Shown here: piece after piece, positions 23,976-37,449 of the stretch | How the letters are laid out: every line of letters starts with the position of its first letter | Position numbering within the stretch: position 1 is the first letter of the stretch | NCBI GenBank assembly: GCA_949152475.1 | Contig: OX424562.1 | Coordinates: 21,142,209 to 21,206,208, forward strand | DNA: 64,000 nt | Reading direction: 5' to 3' | Origin: Terebella lapidaria | Taxonomy: Eukaryota > Annelida > Polychaeta > Terebellida > Terebellidae | Translations under genes and position numbers: made by a program | The notes under the pieces: model-generated | Databases searched by the model: none | Seen by the model: only the letters and a program-made list of their open reading frames with translations | What the model was told of the DNA's origin: nothing

Positions 23976-26900
23976 CACACTGTAGGCCAGTCGCCCCCTC
24001 CTTTTATACGGCCGAAAATCCTCCCGGTTGGCCCAGGCCAAAAGCACCTACTTACGTCACCAGTCAGCACGAAATGTTCAGGGGATGTCTCAAAAGCTCG
24101 AAGGGATTGTACGGTATCTCTTTATATAGCATACTCACAGCTTTAACCACACAATGTATCAAGACCTGTTTTTTGTTTCGATCACAAAAAGGCCTCTTGC
24201 CATGTTAAATACCATTGCAAGTTGTTATGTTACTAAATTATCTAAAATTATAACGACGAAGTCATTCTTTGAAAATTTAGCAGGACAAGGCGTTTTCTCG
24301 TATATAATATAACGATAAGACGTCTGCCTGTGATGAATTATAACGACAAGACATCTCAAGATGAAAATATTGTGATAACTCCATTATTGCTTACATGAAT
24401 ATTAGGTTTGTGGAACACAATAAATTTTTTTATTCATATACGGGTGATCATTTGAACATCACTAGCGACAGTCTCTCGATTCAGATAATAGATTTACGAA
24501 AAACGAACAAATCAATTCGTGTTGTCATGTCCCCCCTGTATACTTGCTATGCCACCATTTCACCATATCATCACCGTGAAATCATTTCAATGCAACATGG
24601 TTAGCAAACGAAGATGCAAGATGTAGGAATTACCATTGGGAATGAATACTTCCAGTTACTTTTTCCATATGACTGAAGATGTTGAAGAGAAATCCCTACT
24701 GACAGTACATGACATTTAATTTAGATGTCTAGACTATGAACAATTATGATTGTGTGATATGTTTTATCTGGAGACAGGTGGATGTCTAATACACATTCCA
24801 CATCCTAACGCAATGTGAAATTTAGTAAAATTATAATCAACTGATAATTGACTGATAATGATTCCCAATGCCATATTATATTGTTGATACCTCTTGTATA
24901 TGCATATACGTTACATAAAGGTTCTAAAATAATAAAGGATTTCATGTTTATATTGTATTCTGTTGGTCCTCTTGATGGCGTAGAAATTAAGCATTGTCAA
25001 AAAAACAGTACTCCCCAGTCGACGCCAACGCAAGCTCTCAGATAATCGGTTTCGGCCGATGTGCTTATCGACATACTACCATGGAAGCTGAAATGGCTAC
25101 GAAGTGGGGAAACTTATTTACAGCTGGGAAACGTGCGTACATCAGCTTTAAAATTCACCACCTGACTCGCAACATGACTACGAACTATCATACGTCGACT
25201 GTAGTATGGACAAGTAAACGTCAGGGATCCAGAGTAGCAAAAGTGGTCGCCGCATGAAACAAATGCGTTGGCCAAAATTCTTGCTGTGAGATCTTCAGTC
25301 AAATAAACTGATAAAATTGAATGATGTTTGTGCTAGAATATCAGTTCGTGCGCTGAGCGGCAGGTGGAAAAATTAAGGTGCACTGTGCTAAGCGGCACCG
25401 GAAGTTAAAGTAACTTTGTATTTGATATAGGCCGCCGCTGATGCGGCGACCAATAAACATAAACACGAGACATTGATACAACACGAGAACATGTTCGTTT
25501 CCAGAGTCATTATGAGCTATTTTTTTATCTCCGAAATTTTTTGCTTCATTGAATCCATTTCAGCAGTATATATTCGTTTCAGTATGGATATTATCATGAC
25601 CAATGTGTTTCTGGTAAAATGGTTGGAAGAATCCATAACGATTGTCACATGTGGTGTAGAAACTTCTCCTCACAACCACAATTTCACCTACAATCTCGGG
25701 TTCAATTTCAATGGCAAGATTGTTATTACATCTACGAACTCATAATAGTTATACTATTACAATGAAGCAAATTTCATTGCATTATCTTCAGATTAAAGTG
25801 TTTATTGGTAAACTGTGATAACTTGCGTTCTGTCATGTCACATAGAGCACATCCGCTGTGTGCCTTCAAAATTGCGTTGGACATAACAAGCATAAAATCA
25901 GTATGACATGTCACAAAAGCCAAGAGGCTTGTCTAGTTCCATTTTGGGTACGAGACGTCGGGAGTGTTATTGATTTCTAGACACCCCGGTAATATTACGA
26001 CTATCAATGGCATACATACAAATAGGGGAAGCACTTAAATGTAATCAACAGTGGCGCTTCACGTCAGTTGACTGTCACCAACAAATTCATCAAGCTGGTG
26101 GGCAATCCGCCTCTCAACTGATCACCCAAACCATCTGGACAACATCGCTCAAGCCGGGGGTGGGGTGGAGGAGCAACCCCATTAGACACTCGCGGGCCTG
26201 TGAAGCTCAGCTCAAGCCCCCGCACAGGGACAGTGTCTGCAACCTGCGCTACATAAGCTCGCACGTTCAGATATTGCCAGTCACTCGTGCCGTGGATCGA
26301 GAGTAGAGGCTTGCTACTATATAATAAGAGTACCAAAGGATATGGTACACTGTTCACGGGATTACTGATTTCAGTCTGCCTGATAGATATGTAATTGAAA
26401 AAGGATTATATGAGAGGCCGCCGGCAATCCAGACTGTTTAGGAAACACCATTTTGGAATATATGTGCAGTTCATAATTTTTTGTCATAATGTGATTGTTA
26501 AATCTAACGTTGTGACACATAACAGGTTTGACTTCATTATAAGTTGAATGTCTGTGAAATCGCATGACGATACCGTCACTTGTGTTATTGATTGTGTAGT
26601 TCATCTGTATGTATGTGAAAAATGAATGTCACACCATGATTCCAATAGACTTTTGGGTCATGAATAAATACGTACCTAGTTATTACCACACAGAAAATGA
26701 GGGGGGGGGGGGGGGGGGTGGGGAGCTGTGGCGAGTTCAATCAGTTGTGGGATTTCCGGGATTGCCAAATTCCTTTGTAATAGAGTTTAAAAATAGTTTT
26801 TAGAATATACATTCCTTTAGTAAGTCATCATCGGATGACACAACATTCACTGAATGACACTAAGTTCGTGTTTTGTTTCTAGACCAGATTTATTGCTACA

Positions 26901-27930
26901 GGAATGATATTAACCATATACTGCTGTCACTCATTATGTCTACTATCTGTAGTGGTTCACAAAACGTATAATTATGCAATTAACACGTTATACCCAGCAT
27001 GATTACCCACGAGTTCCCTATGATTTGCATCAAACCTCATTCAGGTGCGCAACCGCATGACATATTGCTGCTGGCAACGCGTATGGAAATCGAGTTACAT
27101 CAAATCAGCAGCATTAGCGGATATCCAACTCCATGATATCGAGATGGCTCATCGACCAATGTCAAGCCAGTTATAGTGTGTCCGTCAGCCTGGTATCCCC
27201 ATGTTTTCATAAAAAGCCTTATCCCTACCTCGTTTTATCGCATAGCGTTACCGCCTGTTATAGGCTACTAATGTTACACAAGATTCACAGTCGAGGCACG
27301 TGAGGCAGTAACTGGCACAGAAAGGAAATTGTGGGAGCAATCGGACATTACGATCACGTCAGATGAAAGAGTTCGAACATATATGATATAATATAGATAC
27401 TCACCTTTGACAATCGGATGATAACGCTGGATGTAATGAGCTATCTGGGATATTTTATCACTCTCGCCCCCGTAGGGGGGGGGGGGGGGGGGCGAGGGTA
27501 TTGCATTTGGTTCTGTTTCCCTCCCTGTCTGTCTCCCATTTTGTTTGTTGCGACGTTAAGGAGGTCAGTATCAAGAATTGAGTCCAGAATAAGGTCAAAA
27601 TAGAAAAAATCGCAAGAATCATTACTTTTGTCAATGATTATTTCTCCCATGATTGATGTACTTTTCCATGGTTAATTCCCAACCATTTGGTATAGGACCA
27701 TGGTCGTACGACAAAAATCCCCGATCGTAGCCAGGTCGAAAATGTAAGGCTCATCAGCTTTGATTTTAGTAACTATATCTGAAGGGGCGAGGGTCTGCAA
27801 TCTTTATTCACACAATCGTATTGCACGGGTATACTTATCAAATGCATCCCTACAAAACATGTTCATAAAATGTTTATGCGCCAGATAAAAAATGTGTATT
27901 AAATAGAAATTTATTTGAATATGCATCTCA
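23976..27930. other. Mostly featureless; one GC-rich island
   Basis: 26060-26300 is GC-richer, with an open minus frame through VRGLELSFTGPRVSNG, family unknown. At 24250-24350 a short ATAACGA.AAGAC.TCT phrase is repeated. Two 18-nt G runs lie at 26701 and 27475. No gene is supported. Confidence 0.4.
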
Positions 27931-27944
27931 CGGTCTGTATTGGA

Positions 27945-27961
27945 ATGTTTCTCCTATTCAG
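27945..27961 (+). promoter_or_regulatory. Likely splice acceptor upstream of the receptor start codon
   Basis: A pyrimidine-rich tract ends in CAG at 27961, 32 bases before the ATG at 27994. This suggests a non-coding 5' exon further upstream joined here. That would place the ATG at 27940 inside the intron. The upstream exon was not identified. Confidence 0.45.
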
Positions 27962-27993
27962 GTGACATCTTGACCCAATGCAGAGAAACAGAG

Positions 27994-30900
27994 ATGATAC
28001 AAACAATGGAGATCAGAGGCTCTATTGAGAATTTGACTGGGATTTTCAGTCACCTGAGCTACACCCAGCTTTTGGATTTTTTGTCAACAAAGCCAAATAT
28101 GTCCCTCAGTGACATCCTCAGTCCAGACATGACATTCAGTGACACGAGCTTGATGTCGGTCATCATCTACGGACTGCTTTTTGTCGTGGCGGCTTGTGGC
28201 AACCTCGCAGTGTTCTGCACCTTGTTCAGAAACCGTCGCAAGAGCACAAGAGTCAGCCTATTCATCATGCACCTGTCTCTAGCTGACCTCATCGTCACCT
28301 TCGTCGTCATGCCCCTCGAGATCTTCTGGCACCTGACGGTGTCCTGGAACGCAGGTGACTTACTCTGTCGCTTCTTCATGTTCTTCCGTGCTTTCGGTTT
28401 CTATCTGTCTTCATTCATCCTGGTGGCGATAAGCGTTGACAGATATCTAGTATTTTCACGACCGTTGGCGCTAACCAAGGCCGATCGTAGAGGACGGGGG
28501 ATGCTTATAGCTGCATGGATGCTCAGCACTGTGGCCAGTTTACCCCAGGTACAATCAAGTTATGTATGTTGGGCTTGCACATTTGCTTTTAGGGGCATCA
28601 TGTTTTTTGTGATTTTTTGTCAGTTTTTCCCCTACATGATGACTATTATATTTTCATGATTACATATTTTACATGTGGATCAACGGTTATTGTATGTCTG
28701 CTCTCGTTTTTTTTGTTCACCAGAGCGTGATTTTCCACACGGAATCCAACCCGGAATTTCCGTGGTTTGAACAGTGTCTCACTTTCAATTTCTTCCCCTC
28801 GGACTCACATGAGTTGGCGTACAACATGTTCAACTTCTTGGCAGTGTACGCTTGTCCCTTACTCGTAATCATCTGTACATATTCTCTTATCCTGTGCCAG
28901 ATGACAAGGACAACAACCAAGCATAACATGGGTAAGCCCCTGTAAGCCTACAAGTGGTATATATTTAAAATGATACTAAATAGAATGAGGATTTTATACA
29001 GACTGCTTTACATGTACTCCCATGCCTCTATGGAATATGTGCATTATAAACACGCTTCTCGTAATGCAAGGATACTTGATTAATTGAGTAGCCATGATAT
29101 TCTGTCCTGTTTTGGACATTGCTCGTGGAGCACCGAGACGTCAGTGTCCCCGAGTATTCATTTCTGCCTCCGCAAGTGGAGAAGAAATAGACTGACGCAA
29201 GACAGGGACAAGAAATTGCACTCCTGTGCCTGTGGCGGCATTTATCTAACGAGTCATGTAATGCTTGATACCTCCTCCAATCAAGTCACCTTCATCGGGG
29301 GAAAAAGATTGATGACCAAGTAAACGCATTAAATCAATTGAAATCCGTAGTTCGTGTTTCCGATGCAAAATTGTGCAAGATTTGGCCGGGCTTTGTATCT
29401 TTTCCAAAATGTTGTATGTTACAATTGTTTTTAACATCATCAAAATCTAGTTGTCTTGGTGGTAATAGATTGATACTTACTTGTATACCTGAGCAAAGTG
29501 TGAGCGCCAATAATTTATCGCTTGGATCGCTTGGAAAATAATGACGATGCAGTGAAACGTGGTCTCATAGTGTTTTCATAAGGATATGTGGTCATTGCCC
29601 TCAAATAATTCCAGCTGGTTGAAGACATTTTCAGACATGAATGAATTTGAGCTGAGCTGAATATAAATTTTATGTACAGTAATTATTTACTTGTTGCAGG
29701 AGTCTGGGTAGTTGGGGAAAAATAAAGGGAACTCTCGTAAATTAGCAAAAACTTTCAAATAGTGTTTATTTGATTGCGATTTCGCAAAAAATCTCGTTAT
29801 GGTGTTGCTGGCATCATAAATGCGGCCTCTGAAGTTGGAATACTTATTCTGCATTTTCTGGGTTTCAAGAATTTATTTCTACACACTTGTGGGCATGTTT
29901 TCGAATATGTTGCATATTTTATTTCGATTGTATTTCATAAAACGCCCGGTTTATCTGGTTTATTTCTTCGCATCATGTCAAGTCGAGTAATCTGATTGTT
30001 CCCTCTGGGAACACTCTGCTTGAGGATGCTACACGCTTTTTGTGCCCAGCTGAGAAAATTGAAGGTCCAGCGTGGAATAACAAAATGTGTAACGCAAGTC
30101 ATTTATCACGTTTTCATGAAAACATAATTATATATAGGACGTGGTTTTGGAATGAATAATCTGAAATCATAGAAGACACAAGAGCTTGTATTCATCATCG
30201 CACAAAACCTGAAATAATGTAAGATGGACATACTTGCACAGTATAATAACGGAACACACGTCCTTTACATTCGTTTCTATGAAATACATCGCATGTTATA
30301 CACACATTTCATTCTACATGTGACACAGAAATACATGCCACGACATTGCGTAACCCGCTATGTACCAAGTACAATCTATCGTTCCTTATCAACGATAACA
30401 CAACCGTATCATATTTCCTTTAAGATATTATCATGCTGACGTCAAATGGAACAATTCGGAGGAAGATCGCTACCTCCCGAACACAAACTGGCATTGAGAT
30501 GGAACGGGCCAGGACGAGAACTCTCAAGATGACCATAGTAATTGGTAAGGTTCTGTTCTGATCGACCAGTGAATCAATAGTCCGGCTTATAAGTGGTAAT
30601 TATTCATCACAGTGATATTATATCGATCATCGCATTATGATATACCAGCTTCCCAATATGATATACTACTATCAACAATTTCCCTCAAGGGCATAATGAA
30701 GGATTACCTATTTCCTTACTCAAATCTGCGACACAGTCCCTCGAGCGTTTCTAATCGTCACAAACATCATGGCAAACCAGTTTTTATCCCTATTATGCAT
30801 GAAAATGCAGCAAATTTCAGCCATGAAAGGCAATTTGTGTCTAGACCACTCAATAAATTGTGTAAAGTATAATAGTTGTCCTACATCTATCCAACATTGG

Positions 30901-32331
30901 ATAGTGCATTCCTATTTTTTTGCATGTCATATTCAACATTATTATTAGTATATCATACATCTCTTTCTGTTACACATTCATGAAATATTTTTAGCCACCC
31001 GTACTTCGACAATTTATGCACTGTTTCCTATTAGTTATAGGGCCTATAAAATATTGACGCCCCAGCTGCCTGAAATTTATATTCGAAACAATGCTGAGGG
31101 AAACATGCCTGGATATCAGCACATGTATCAAATGTATGGATGAAGGTCTGTATGTATTGAAAATGGCGTGAAAGGGAACTAGGCGTATCCGTACAGGTGC
31201 TACGCCATTACATGTCGCAGTTTGAATGGGGTATGTTTGATATATTGGACAGTCAGTGATCTGGTCGCATCACCTTATTTGTATAGTGCTGGGTGAAAAA
31301 CCTGTGGTCATTAATATGCCACGAAGAGCATGATAAACTATGTTTAGACATGGTGTAGGTTGTGTTGAGTCACATGAAGCACTGTCCACTATTCCTACAC
31401 ATATCAGTAATTTATAGCAATACACTATATATATATATCACACTTATCATCTGAAAGAATATCAAACCAAGACTTTCCGTTTGAGGTGTCCACGGTATAC
31501 TTAATTCTGTAATTGGTTCTTCTGGCTTGAAAGGCGTGAAATGACATTCATGCTCTTAAATTTCCTTTCATATGGAGTCTTCCATTTGTGTGAGTTTCTG
31601 TAAATATGTGATGCTCTGCGATTCTACTCATGGCAGTACATCAGTTCCATTGTGCTCATTCACAACTGTTCCAGAAACTTAACTTGTTCTTTATTCTTTT
31701 CAGTTTCAGTCTTTGTAGTGTGTTGGACCCCGTACTTTGTGATGTCAGCTTGGTGGTGGTTTGACAGGTATGAAAATCATGCGCATACTGTGGAATCTGT
31801 ATTGGGGCAAATGTATTTCGCAGCTCGCTAAAGCCAATGAGCAGTTTCCACATATACTGTTACAAATTTTATTCATGAATTTGTAAACATGTTGTGTTTA
31901 GGAAGAAAACTGTATTTTTTGCAAATTTGAAATATGATTTTCGGCAACGAATTGTTGGGTCAGAAGGCTTAGATGGTAATTCAATTTTCACAAATCTGAT
32001 TGCAAAATTGAAGTTGGTGGCGTCAAAACTATTTTCCAGGACGTCAGCGGATAGCATACATCCAATGGTACAAAAAGGTTTATTTCTCTTCGCCGTGTCA
32101 AACTCCTGCATGAATCCAATCGTTTATGGTAAGTTCATCCAAATTTCGTTCTTTGAAGAAGACTTACCTATCGCACTTACATAATTATGGGATGACAATA
32201 TAGTTTTCCTGTCGATTTCAGGTATGTTTTCCACTGTGTTTAGACGTGCCATGCGAAAACGGTGCCATCGTTTCTTTTGGACTTTTCGCTGCAGCCGAAG
32301 ACGCGGCAAACGTTATGTATCTAAACGATAG
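27994..32331 (+). CDS. GnRH/AKH/corazonin-type neuropeptide GPCR, six coding exons
   Basis: Plasma-membrane peptide-hormone receptor, class A. Exons: 27994-28548, 28724-28931, 30425-30544, 31704-31767, 32040-32128, 32222-32331. All five introns are GT-AG with phases 0,1,1,2,1; the joined frame is 381 residues ending in TAG. TM1 ~53-78 (GN at 69-70), TM2 ~87-112 (LSLADL), TM3 ~122-148, DRY 149-151, TM5 ~216-243, TM6 ~287-314 (CWTP 301-304), TM7 ~322-345 (NPIVY 341-345). Cys125 and Cys203 can form the usual disulfide. N13 and N35 are N-glycosylation sequons. Family signatures are FRAFGFYLSS in TM3, PQSVIFH then WFEQC in loop 2, HELAYN opening TM5, and ERARTRTLKMT before TM6. Exon 3 is short but supplies intracellular loop 3. 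The chosen ATG follows an acceptor-like tract ending at 27961; an in-frame ATG at 27940 is the alternative. The cytoplasmic tail is short and basic. GnRH, AKH and corazonin subtypes cannot be separated by eye. Confidence 0.92.
30960..31450 (+). repeat. Receptor intron 3 segment, copy 1 of a local duplication
   Basis: This part of intron 3 recurs at about 36870-37350 and 42835-43300. Shared landmarks in order are AATTTATGC, ATTGACGCCC, CTGAAAT.TATAT, GTTACATGTC, a GGACAG.CAGTGAT stretch, GTGTTGAG.CACAT, and a TATCAGT.(G/A)TTTAT stretch. The receptor copy is presumably the source because it sits in an intact gene. Confidence 0.7.
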
Positions 32332-32781
32332 CCATTTATCACACTGTACAGACTACATATCAGTTGTACCACTTTGGAGGGAGGAATTCTGCCAAGCACA
32401 GTGCGAATGGAGATGTGCTAGTGACTTTGTATTTATCTGATAATATTTGTGATACTACACTTCATATCCCCACACTTTCTTCACATAGTTTTATTCACAC
32501 TCAACTCCATAAATGTTTTTTTTTTTCACTGCGGTCGTTCTGTATGGTTTGTGTGCGAAGCGAGGATGGTTGTTCAATGCAATATTCACCATATGTTTTG
32601 TTGCTTTTGACATTTATTTATATCAACCTTACTTTTCTCAATTGAATTTGTTCGGAATTGTGTCATAGAACTATTCTGCTAAGAGTCAGGTGTTCTCTCC
32701 TGGCGAAAATATTTATATGTGCCAGTTATGATATTTCATTGAACTGATTCTCTTGAAGACTTGCAATTCAATATTTTTAAA

Positions 32782-32787
32782 AATAAA
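32782..32787 (+). terminator. Candidate poly(A) signal of the receptor gene
   Basis: AATAAA lies about 450 bases after the receptor stop codon at 32329-32331. It is the only signal I noted at a plausible 3'-UTR distance. In AT-rich DNA this hexamer is common, so support is weak. Confidence 0.3.
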
Positions 32788-32789
32788 AA

Positions 32790-34685
32790 TTAGCAATGCC
32801 ATTTGAGGATTTGATCGATGTGATTCGCTGAATTGCGAAGCTGTACTGAAAGGAATAGAGAAAGCACAAATGAGATGACTTTCAAACAGTAATGCCAATG
32901 TTTAGAAATTCAGGAATAGTCATGAATTGGATATGTATTCCGTGAAAGTAGCTGTAAATATCCATTGTCCACCACTGGTGACTACGTGGAGTTTATTGAG
33001 AGTTGCAACAATGTATCTTTTTTTAGTGGAGTAGCCTTGAACAGCAGCTACGTCGTATAACGTTAAGCCCACACATCATCACTGATGCAATGTTATAACT
33101 ATCGATTTAATATTGTGAAAATTTTCTTGTTATATTTTCAAAGGAAATGAGATTTACGTTCGCCTACACGAAATGTCTGGTTTATGTTTCGTTTCCGCCT
33201 ATTGATACGTTATTTCACTAGTTTCTGTGTTACTGCTTCAATGATGATACCGTACACCCAAACTAGATTCAATGATTGTTATGATTATTTAATGCATACC
33301 ACAATCTTTACAATCCATCCTACTTTTCTAATTATCGATGATGGAATCATTAGTCTGAATTGCTGGGATTCTACCGATGGTCTATATTGCACACAAAAAA
33401 ATATCGTGAAAAAAAAATTGATAAAAGCCATACCGGATGAGTACCTGATACAACCCCACAAACTGTCATGCGGGAATCGGACTGCGCGTCTGCGCCTGAA
33501 CTAATTAATAATTATTATTTTTTAAACATGGGCAAACATCACTCCCGTGTATTGTCGGAAGCGAAAGGCTTGTAATTCACAACTTTAATGACATAGTTGT
33601 TTAACGTCATGTTCATAAATTTTCAGAATAAATAGAACAGAACTAACTGGCGGCATCGCCCAATGCACCAGAATGCCCCTAAGAGAAGCACTGTATTGAA
33701 TAGATGTTCCATTCAAACAGAACAATCAGCTCTACAGCTGTATGGTTTTTGATTCTCATTGGACATGACATTTCTGTAGTAAATCTGTCATCAGTTAATT
33801 AACACTAGATGCCAATCGTGACAGAACCCAAATTAAGTTTCCTCCTAGGCATGAAGCTGGATACCTGATATCGAACGAACAAGCGATCTGACAGGCGTAA
33901 TTTAGTACCCGTGGGGGATTATCAGGAGAAAATCTCTCCAATTTGTACAGCGATACGCAGCATTGTCATTGACACAGTACAATCACATAACATTCATTGT
34001 ATGTTCCTGTTCTCAATGATCCCCAGCCTCAATTATTATATTGACCAAAATGGCATGGCTCTACTTGTAGAATTTTTTTCCAAGCACTGTCCCAATGATG
34101 TGGTTTAATGTACAATGTTTCAAGGTGGATAATGACGAAACAACTAGTATGATGAATCATGGTTCTCTGATTAGATGAACATCATGAAAACTAGGTTATC
34201 GTGGTAAGTGTATATCAATGTGTATATCGTCATGTGTTCGCTTGATGTCGCTTAATGCGCCTGAAAAAAAAATCAGAAGGTTATTAGTAGGTAATGTGAA
34301 GTTAATTAGAAGTCATAACATCTGGGACAGAACGTTTTAATTATATTCGATTCACTATACTGAATATTGAAGATGATATTGAATATGATATCAGCCCCTT
34401 TCCAGGACACATTATGGAAATGTCGTAGTTACCTTATTACTGAGATCATATATTAGTGCGAATATAATAATCGGGCCACTCTGTAATATTACACAATACT
34501 GATTCAACAGAACATCAGATCAAGAGGCAAATGTGGGTACGTAGGCCTACCATAAATCGTCAAAATTTCGATAGTGCCATGCAAAACCCTAAAATGATTT
34601 TTTTTTGGAATAGAGACAAAGCCTGACTGATCCGAGACAGATTGGCATTATCAGGGACGGACAACGTGTAGAATAGTCGTTCCTG
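32790..34685. other. AT-rich 3' flank of the receptor, no feature seen
   Basis: No coding signal or repeat was recognised. Confidence 0.5.
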
Positions 34686-34689
34686 TTGT

Positions 34690-34965
34690 ATCTGATTGAA
34701 TATGGACCTGCATTGAAATTCATTGAAGTCATTCGGTAAAGACCCACCTTGCATTTCATTCCATCTTCTAGGAAAATCGTTCATGCATATCGAAGTCAGT
34801 ATTGGTGACAAAATTGGTTAGCACTGACCCTGTCCTATGAATATTGACTAATTTTAGTCATGAATGATTGAACTGTGAAAAATGCAATATTTGTATATGG
34901 CACGGTGGGCCAAAATACCGAAAGACACAAACAATTTGTACCTTTCAATAAATTACCCCACTAGT
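34690..34965 (+). repeat. Receptor 3' flank segment, duplicated at 44.8 kb
   Basis: About 275 bases recur at 44815-45055, with phrases GTAAAGACCCACCTTGCATT, GGGAAAATCGTTCATGCATA, CATGATTGAACTGTGAAAA and GACACAAACAATTTGTACC. Both copies lie downstream of exon 4 or its pseudo-copy on the same strand, which fits one duplication of several kilobases followed by decay. Confidence 0.75.
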
Positions 34966-35039
34966 ATGCAGTCGCTGGGCCACGATTGAACGGTTTAAAA
35001 ATCCGACACAAACCTCGTGAAATGGTTATATTACAAGTA

Positions 35040-35245
35040 CATGAATGATCATTCGCAATCCTAAAGGCTACTGATTCGATGGGTTTCTAGGGAAATACTT
35101 ACCGTCCACCACCATTACTACCGTCCCAGTCGACATGTACATGTACGTATCAATGTATTACCATCAACACCATGGGATTTTGATTATGCCAATCAAACAC
35201 CTGAAGCAAGACATTTTCAATGAAAATGAAGCGTGACTGAACACT
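35040..35245 (+). repeat. Dispersed repeat A
   Basis: Matches the 2380-2590 copy over its full length with many substitutions (GCAATCCTAAAGGCTACTGA, CCGTCCACCACC, TATTACCATC, GATTTTGATTATGCCAAT). Confidence 0.68.
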
Positions 35246-35429
35246 GTGTCCGAAAACACATTTGCGTCATTTATGGCAAACGAGCATTTGAATACTATAT
35301 ATCCTAAGCAATCGATATATAAGTTACCCTGCAAGGCATGTTTACCTTGGGCTCCGAGGCACAAAATAAAGTATATTTTGCTCTATGGTGCACCATTTTC
35401 AAGATAACAACGAAAAATGCTACAAGCCC

Positions 35430-35860
35430 TGATTCCATCGGTGGATTAACCACCAAATCGTGCCCGATGGTGAATGGAGCTCCATGCAAAGTTTCGTCGT
35501 CATTGCTAACATACTTTTCGAAGTTCAAATACGTTATTTTCGTCCGGACGGACCACATGGACTAAAAACAATGGCTTCTTCTATATAATATTTCTGACTA
35601 GTGGATAAAATTTCCATCAGTGATCTCCCTCATGATGAATGCAGATCGCAGCATGTCGTCGTCTGCTAGGATGGCTTGGTTATGTCATTGTACCGTATTT
35701 GTTGCATTAACGACTGATCATACATAATTCCCGTGCTCTGCGTCGGCATATTGTGCTGTATATCGCGTGACCCGGAAAGCTGGTCACGTCCTAGAAGATT
35801 GGCGATCAAATCCACTACCACTGGACTCGTTGAAAGGATCTGTCTCAGTGCGCTGACATG
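35430..35860 (+). repeat. Local duplicate, uninterrupted copy
   Basis: This block recurs at 37450-37778 and continues at 38684-38840, where a 901-bp transposon splits the second copy. Shared phrases include GCCCGATGGTGAATGG, GCAAAGTTTCGTCGTCATTG, CAGATC.CAGCATGTCGTC and GGTCACGTCCTAGAAGATTG. It is the empty-site control for that insertion (TA at about 35760). Confidence 0.82.
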
Positions 35861-36589
35861 ATGCTATAAATTTGTCCAGGATTACTTCATGGCATCATGA
35901 TCCATTCTGAATGACGCATACAATGGAGCTCAGTGGCGCAGACACCACTCCGGCCATGGCCGGACCAATAATTTGGAGATTTTCTTTACATATTTCATGA
36001 ATTCATGAGAAATAAACTAGTAATCGATATTGACGCTATTGAAATTGCATTACTAATTTCTTCTGGGTATAACCTAATTAAGTGTTGCAATGTGAACTTT
36101 GAAGGGGAGGGGAGCAAGAGGTGCGCGCCCCTTTACTTTCAGGAAACACCCTGATGATAGCATCTAGGTCGATGCTTGTATATGTGTCTTCTGTTCCTGT
36201 TTACCCCTGAAATATATTCCTTTGTCACACATGCAAATTTGCATACGGAATATATTATATAGACTATGTATAATCATTTTCTTATGTACATGTGCTTGTG
36301 ACAAAATCATCAATTTGTAAAGTATATATTTATATAAATATTTTGATTTTGCCCCTCGTTTACGTTGCACAAGCTGTATTTTGCCTGATCTTTATTTAGC
36401 ACCCTCATGGAATTGCTTCACATTTCCAGTTCTGAGAGCCTCAAAATTCGATACCGAGCATCCAGAGGTAGTTGGTTTATATATTGATTGAAAGCTGGGA
36501 CATATTGATTGAACGGGTGAAGTAACTTATAATTATTATTATTTTGTTCTTTATGCCACTGATGATGTCAGAATGGGCATTATCCACAG

Positions 36590-37430
36590 TCACATACCTG
36601 TATTTTCGATGTGGAATCTCGCCTATTCAAATACGTATCTAAACACCATGGGCATATTTCGCAATCTTATTTTAGTTGATATTCTACAAAATGACTCATT
36701 TCTATGGTTATTACTCCGAATTTAGTAGTAAATAAATGTACCAATGAAATTTCTGACATTACTTCGCTCACGATTGTCAAGTCGAATCAAAGAATCTGAA
36801 ACCTGTCTGAATCCCTCAGGGAGAGCTCAGCCCTCAGGGAGAGCTTAATTAACAGTTGTTTTCGGTCCCTGCTTTGATAATTTATGCATAACTTCCTTTC
36901 AGTTATGATGTACAATATGTATTTATACAGAATATTGACGCCCCTGTTGTCTGAAATATGTATACGGATAATGTTGATATGTACGTACACAGGCGGGATA
37001 GTACTCGGAAAAAAATTGTTGCCGTATGTGTCGAATGTGGTGTGAAAAAGAACTGGGCGTTTCGCTGCAAGGTCGTTACATGTCAGATTCTGAATACATG
37101 GTGTTTGATATATAGGACAGACAGTGATTTGATCGCCCGCTGAAGCGCTAGCTTCTTTGTTCAGTGTTGGACTGAATATTGTAGTTAATGCCCATGGTCG
37201 TTTTGCAGGCCATCAAAAGCGTGATTAATTATGTTCATCCAGGTTGTGAAAGTTGAGTGTTGTGTTGAGACACATTAAATTCTCACGGCGCTTCCGATCG
37301 TTATCAGTGGTTTATGTCTATTCACTACTTATCACACTGAATGTCAAGAATAATATATGTCAGTCGTATGGCGGCATTGCTCCTTTTCACAATGGCACTC
37401 GTGAGAATAGAGCACTTGTGATTGGTAATA
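36590..37430 (+). repeat. Downstream copy 2 of receptor intron 3 region
   Basis: The block matches 42275-43385 closely except for a SINE present only in the latter, and matches intron 3 more loosely from ~36870. A 14-base phrase around 36820-36846 (CCTCAGGGAGAGCT) is doubled here and single in the other copy. Similarity to copy 3 stops near 37430, before the exon 4 position, so this copy holds no receptor coding sequence. Confidence 0.75.
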
Positions 37431-37449
37431 CAGCCCAGTGTCCATGGGC

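Noticed and set aside
26064..26357. 97-codon minus frame in a GC-rich island
   Set aside because: Unrecognised and without splice-site support; kept only as a note in the region entry.
28549..28723. Read-through of receptor exon 1 into intron 1 as a truncated protein
   Set aside because: The GT-AG intron joins LPQ to SVIFH in phase, matching the family; the read-through frame ends at 28659 without TM5-TM7.
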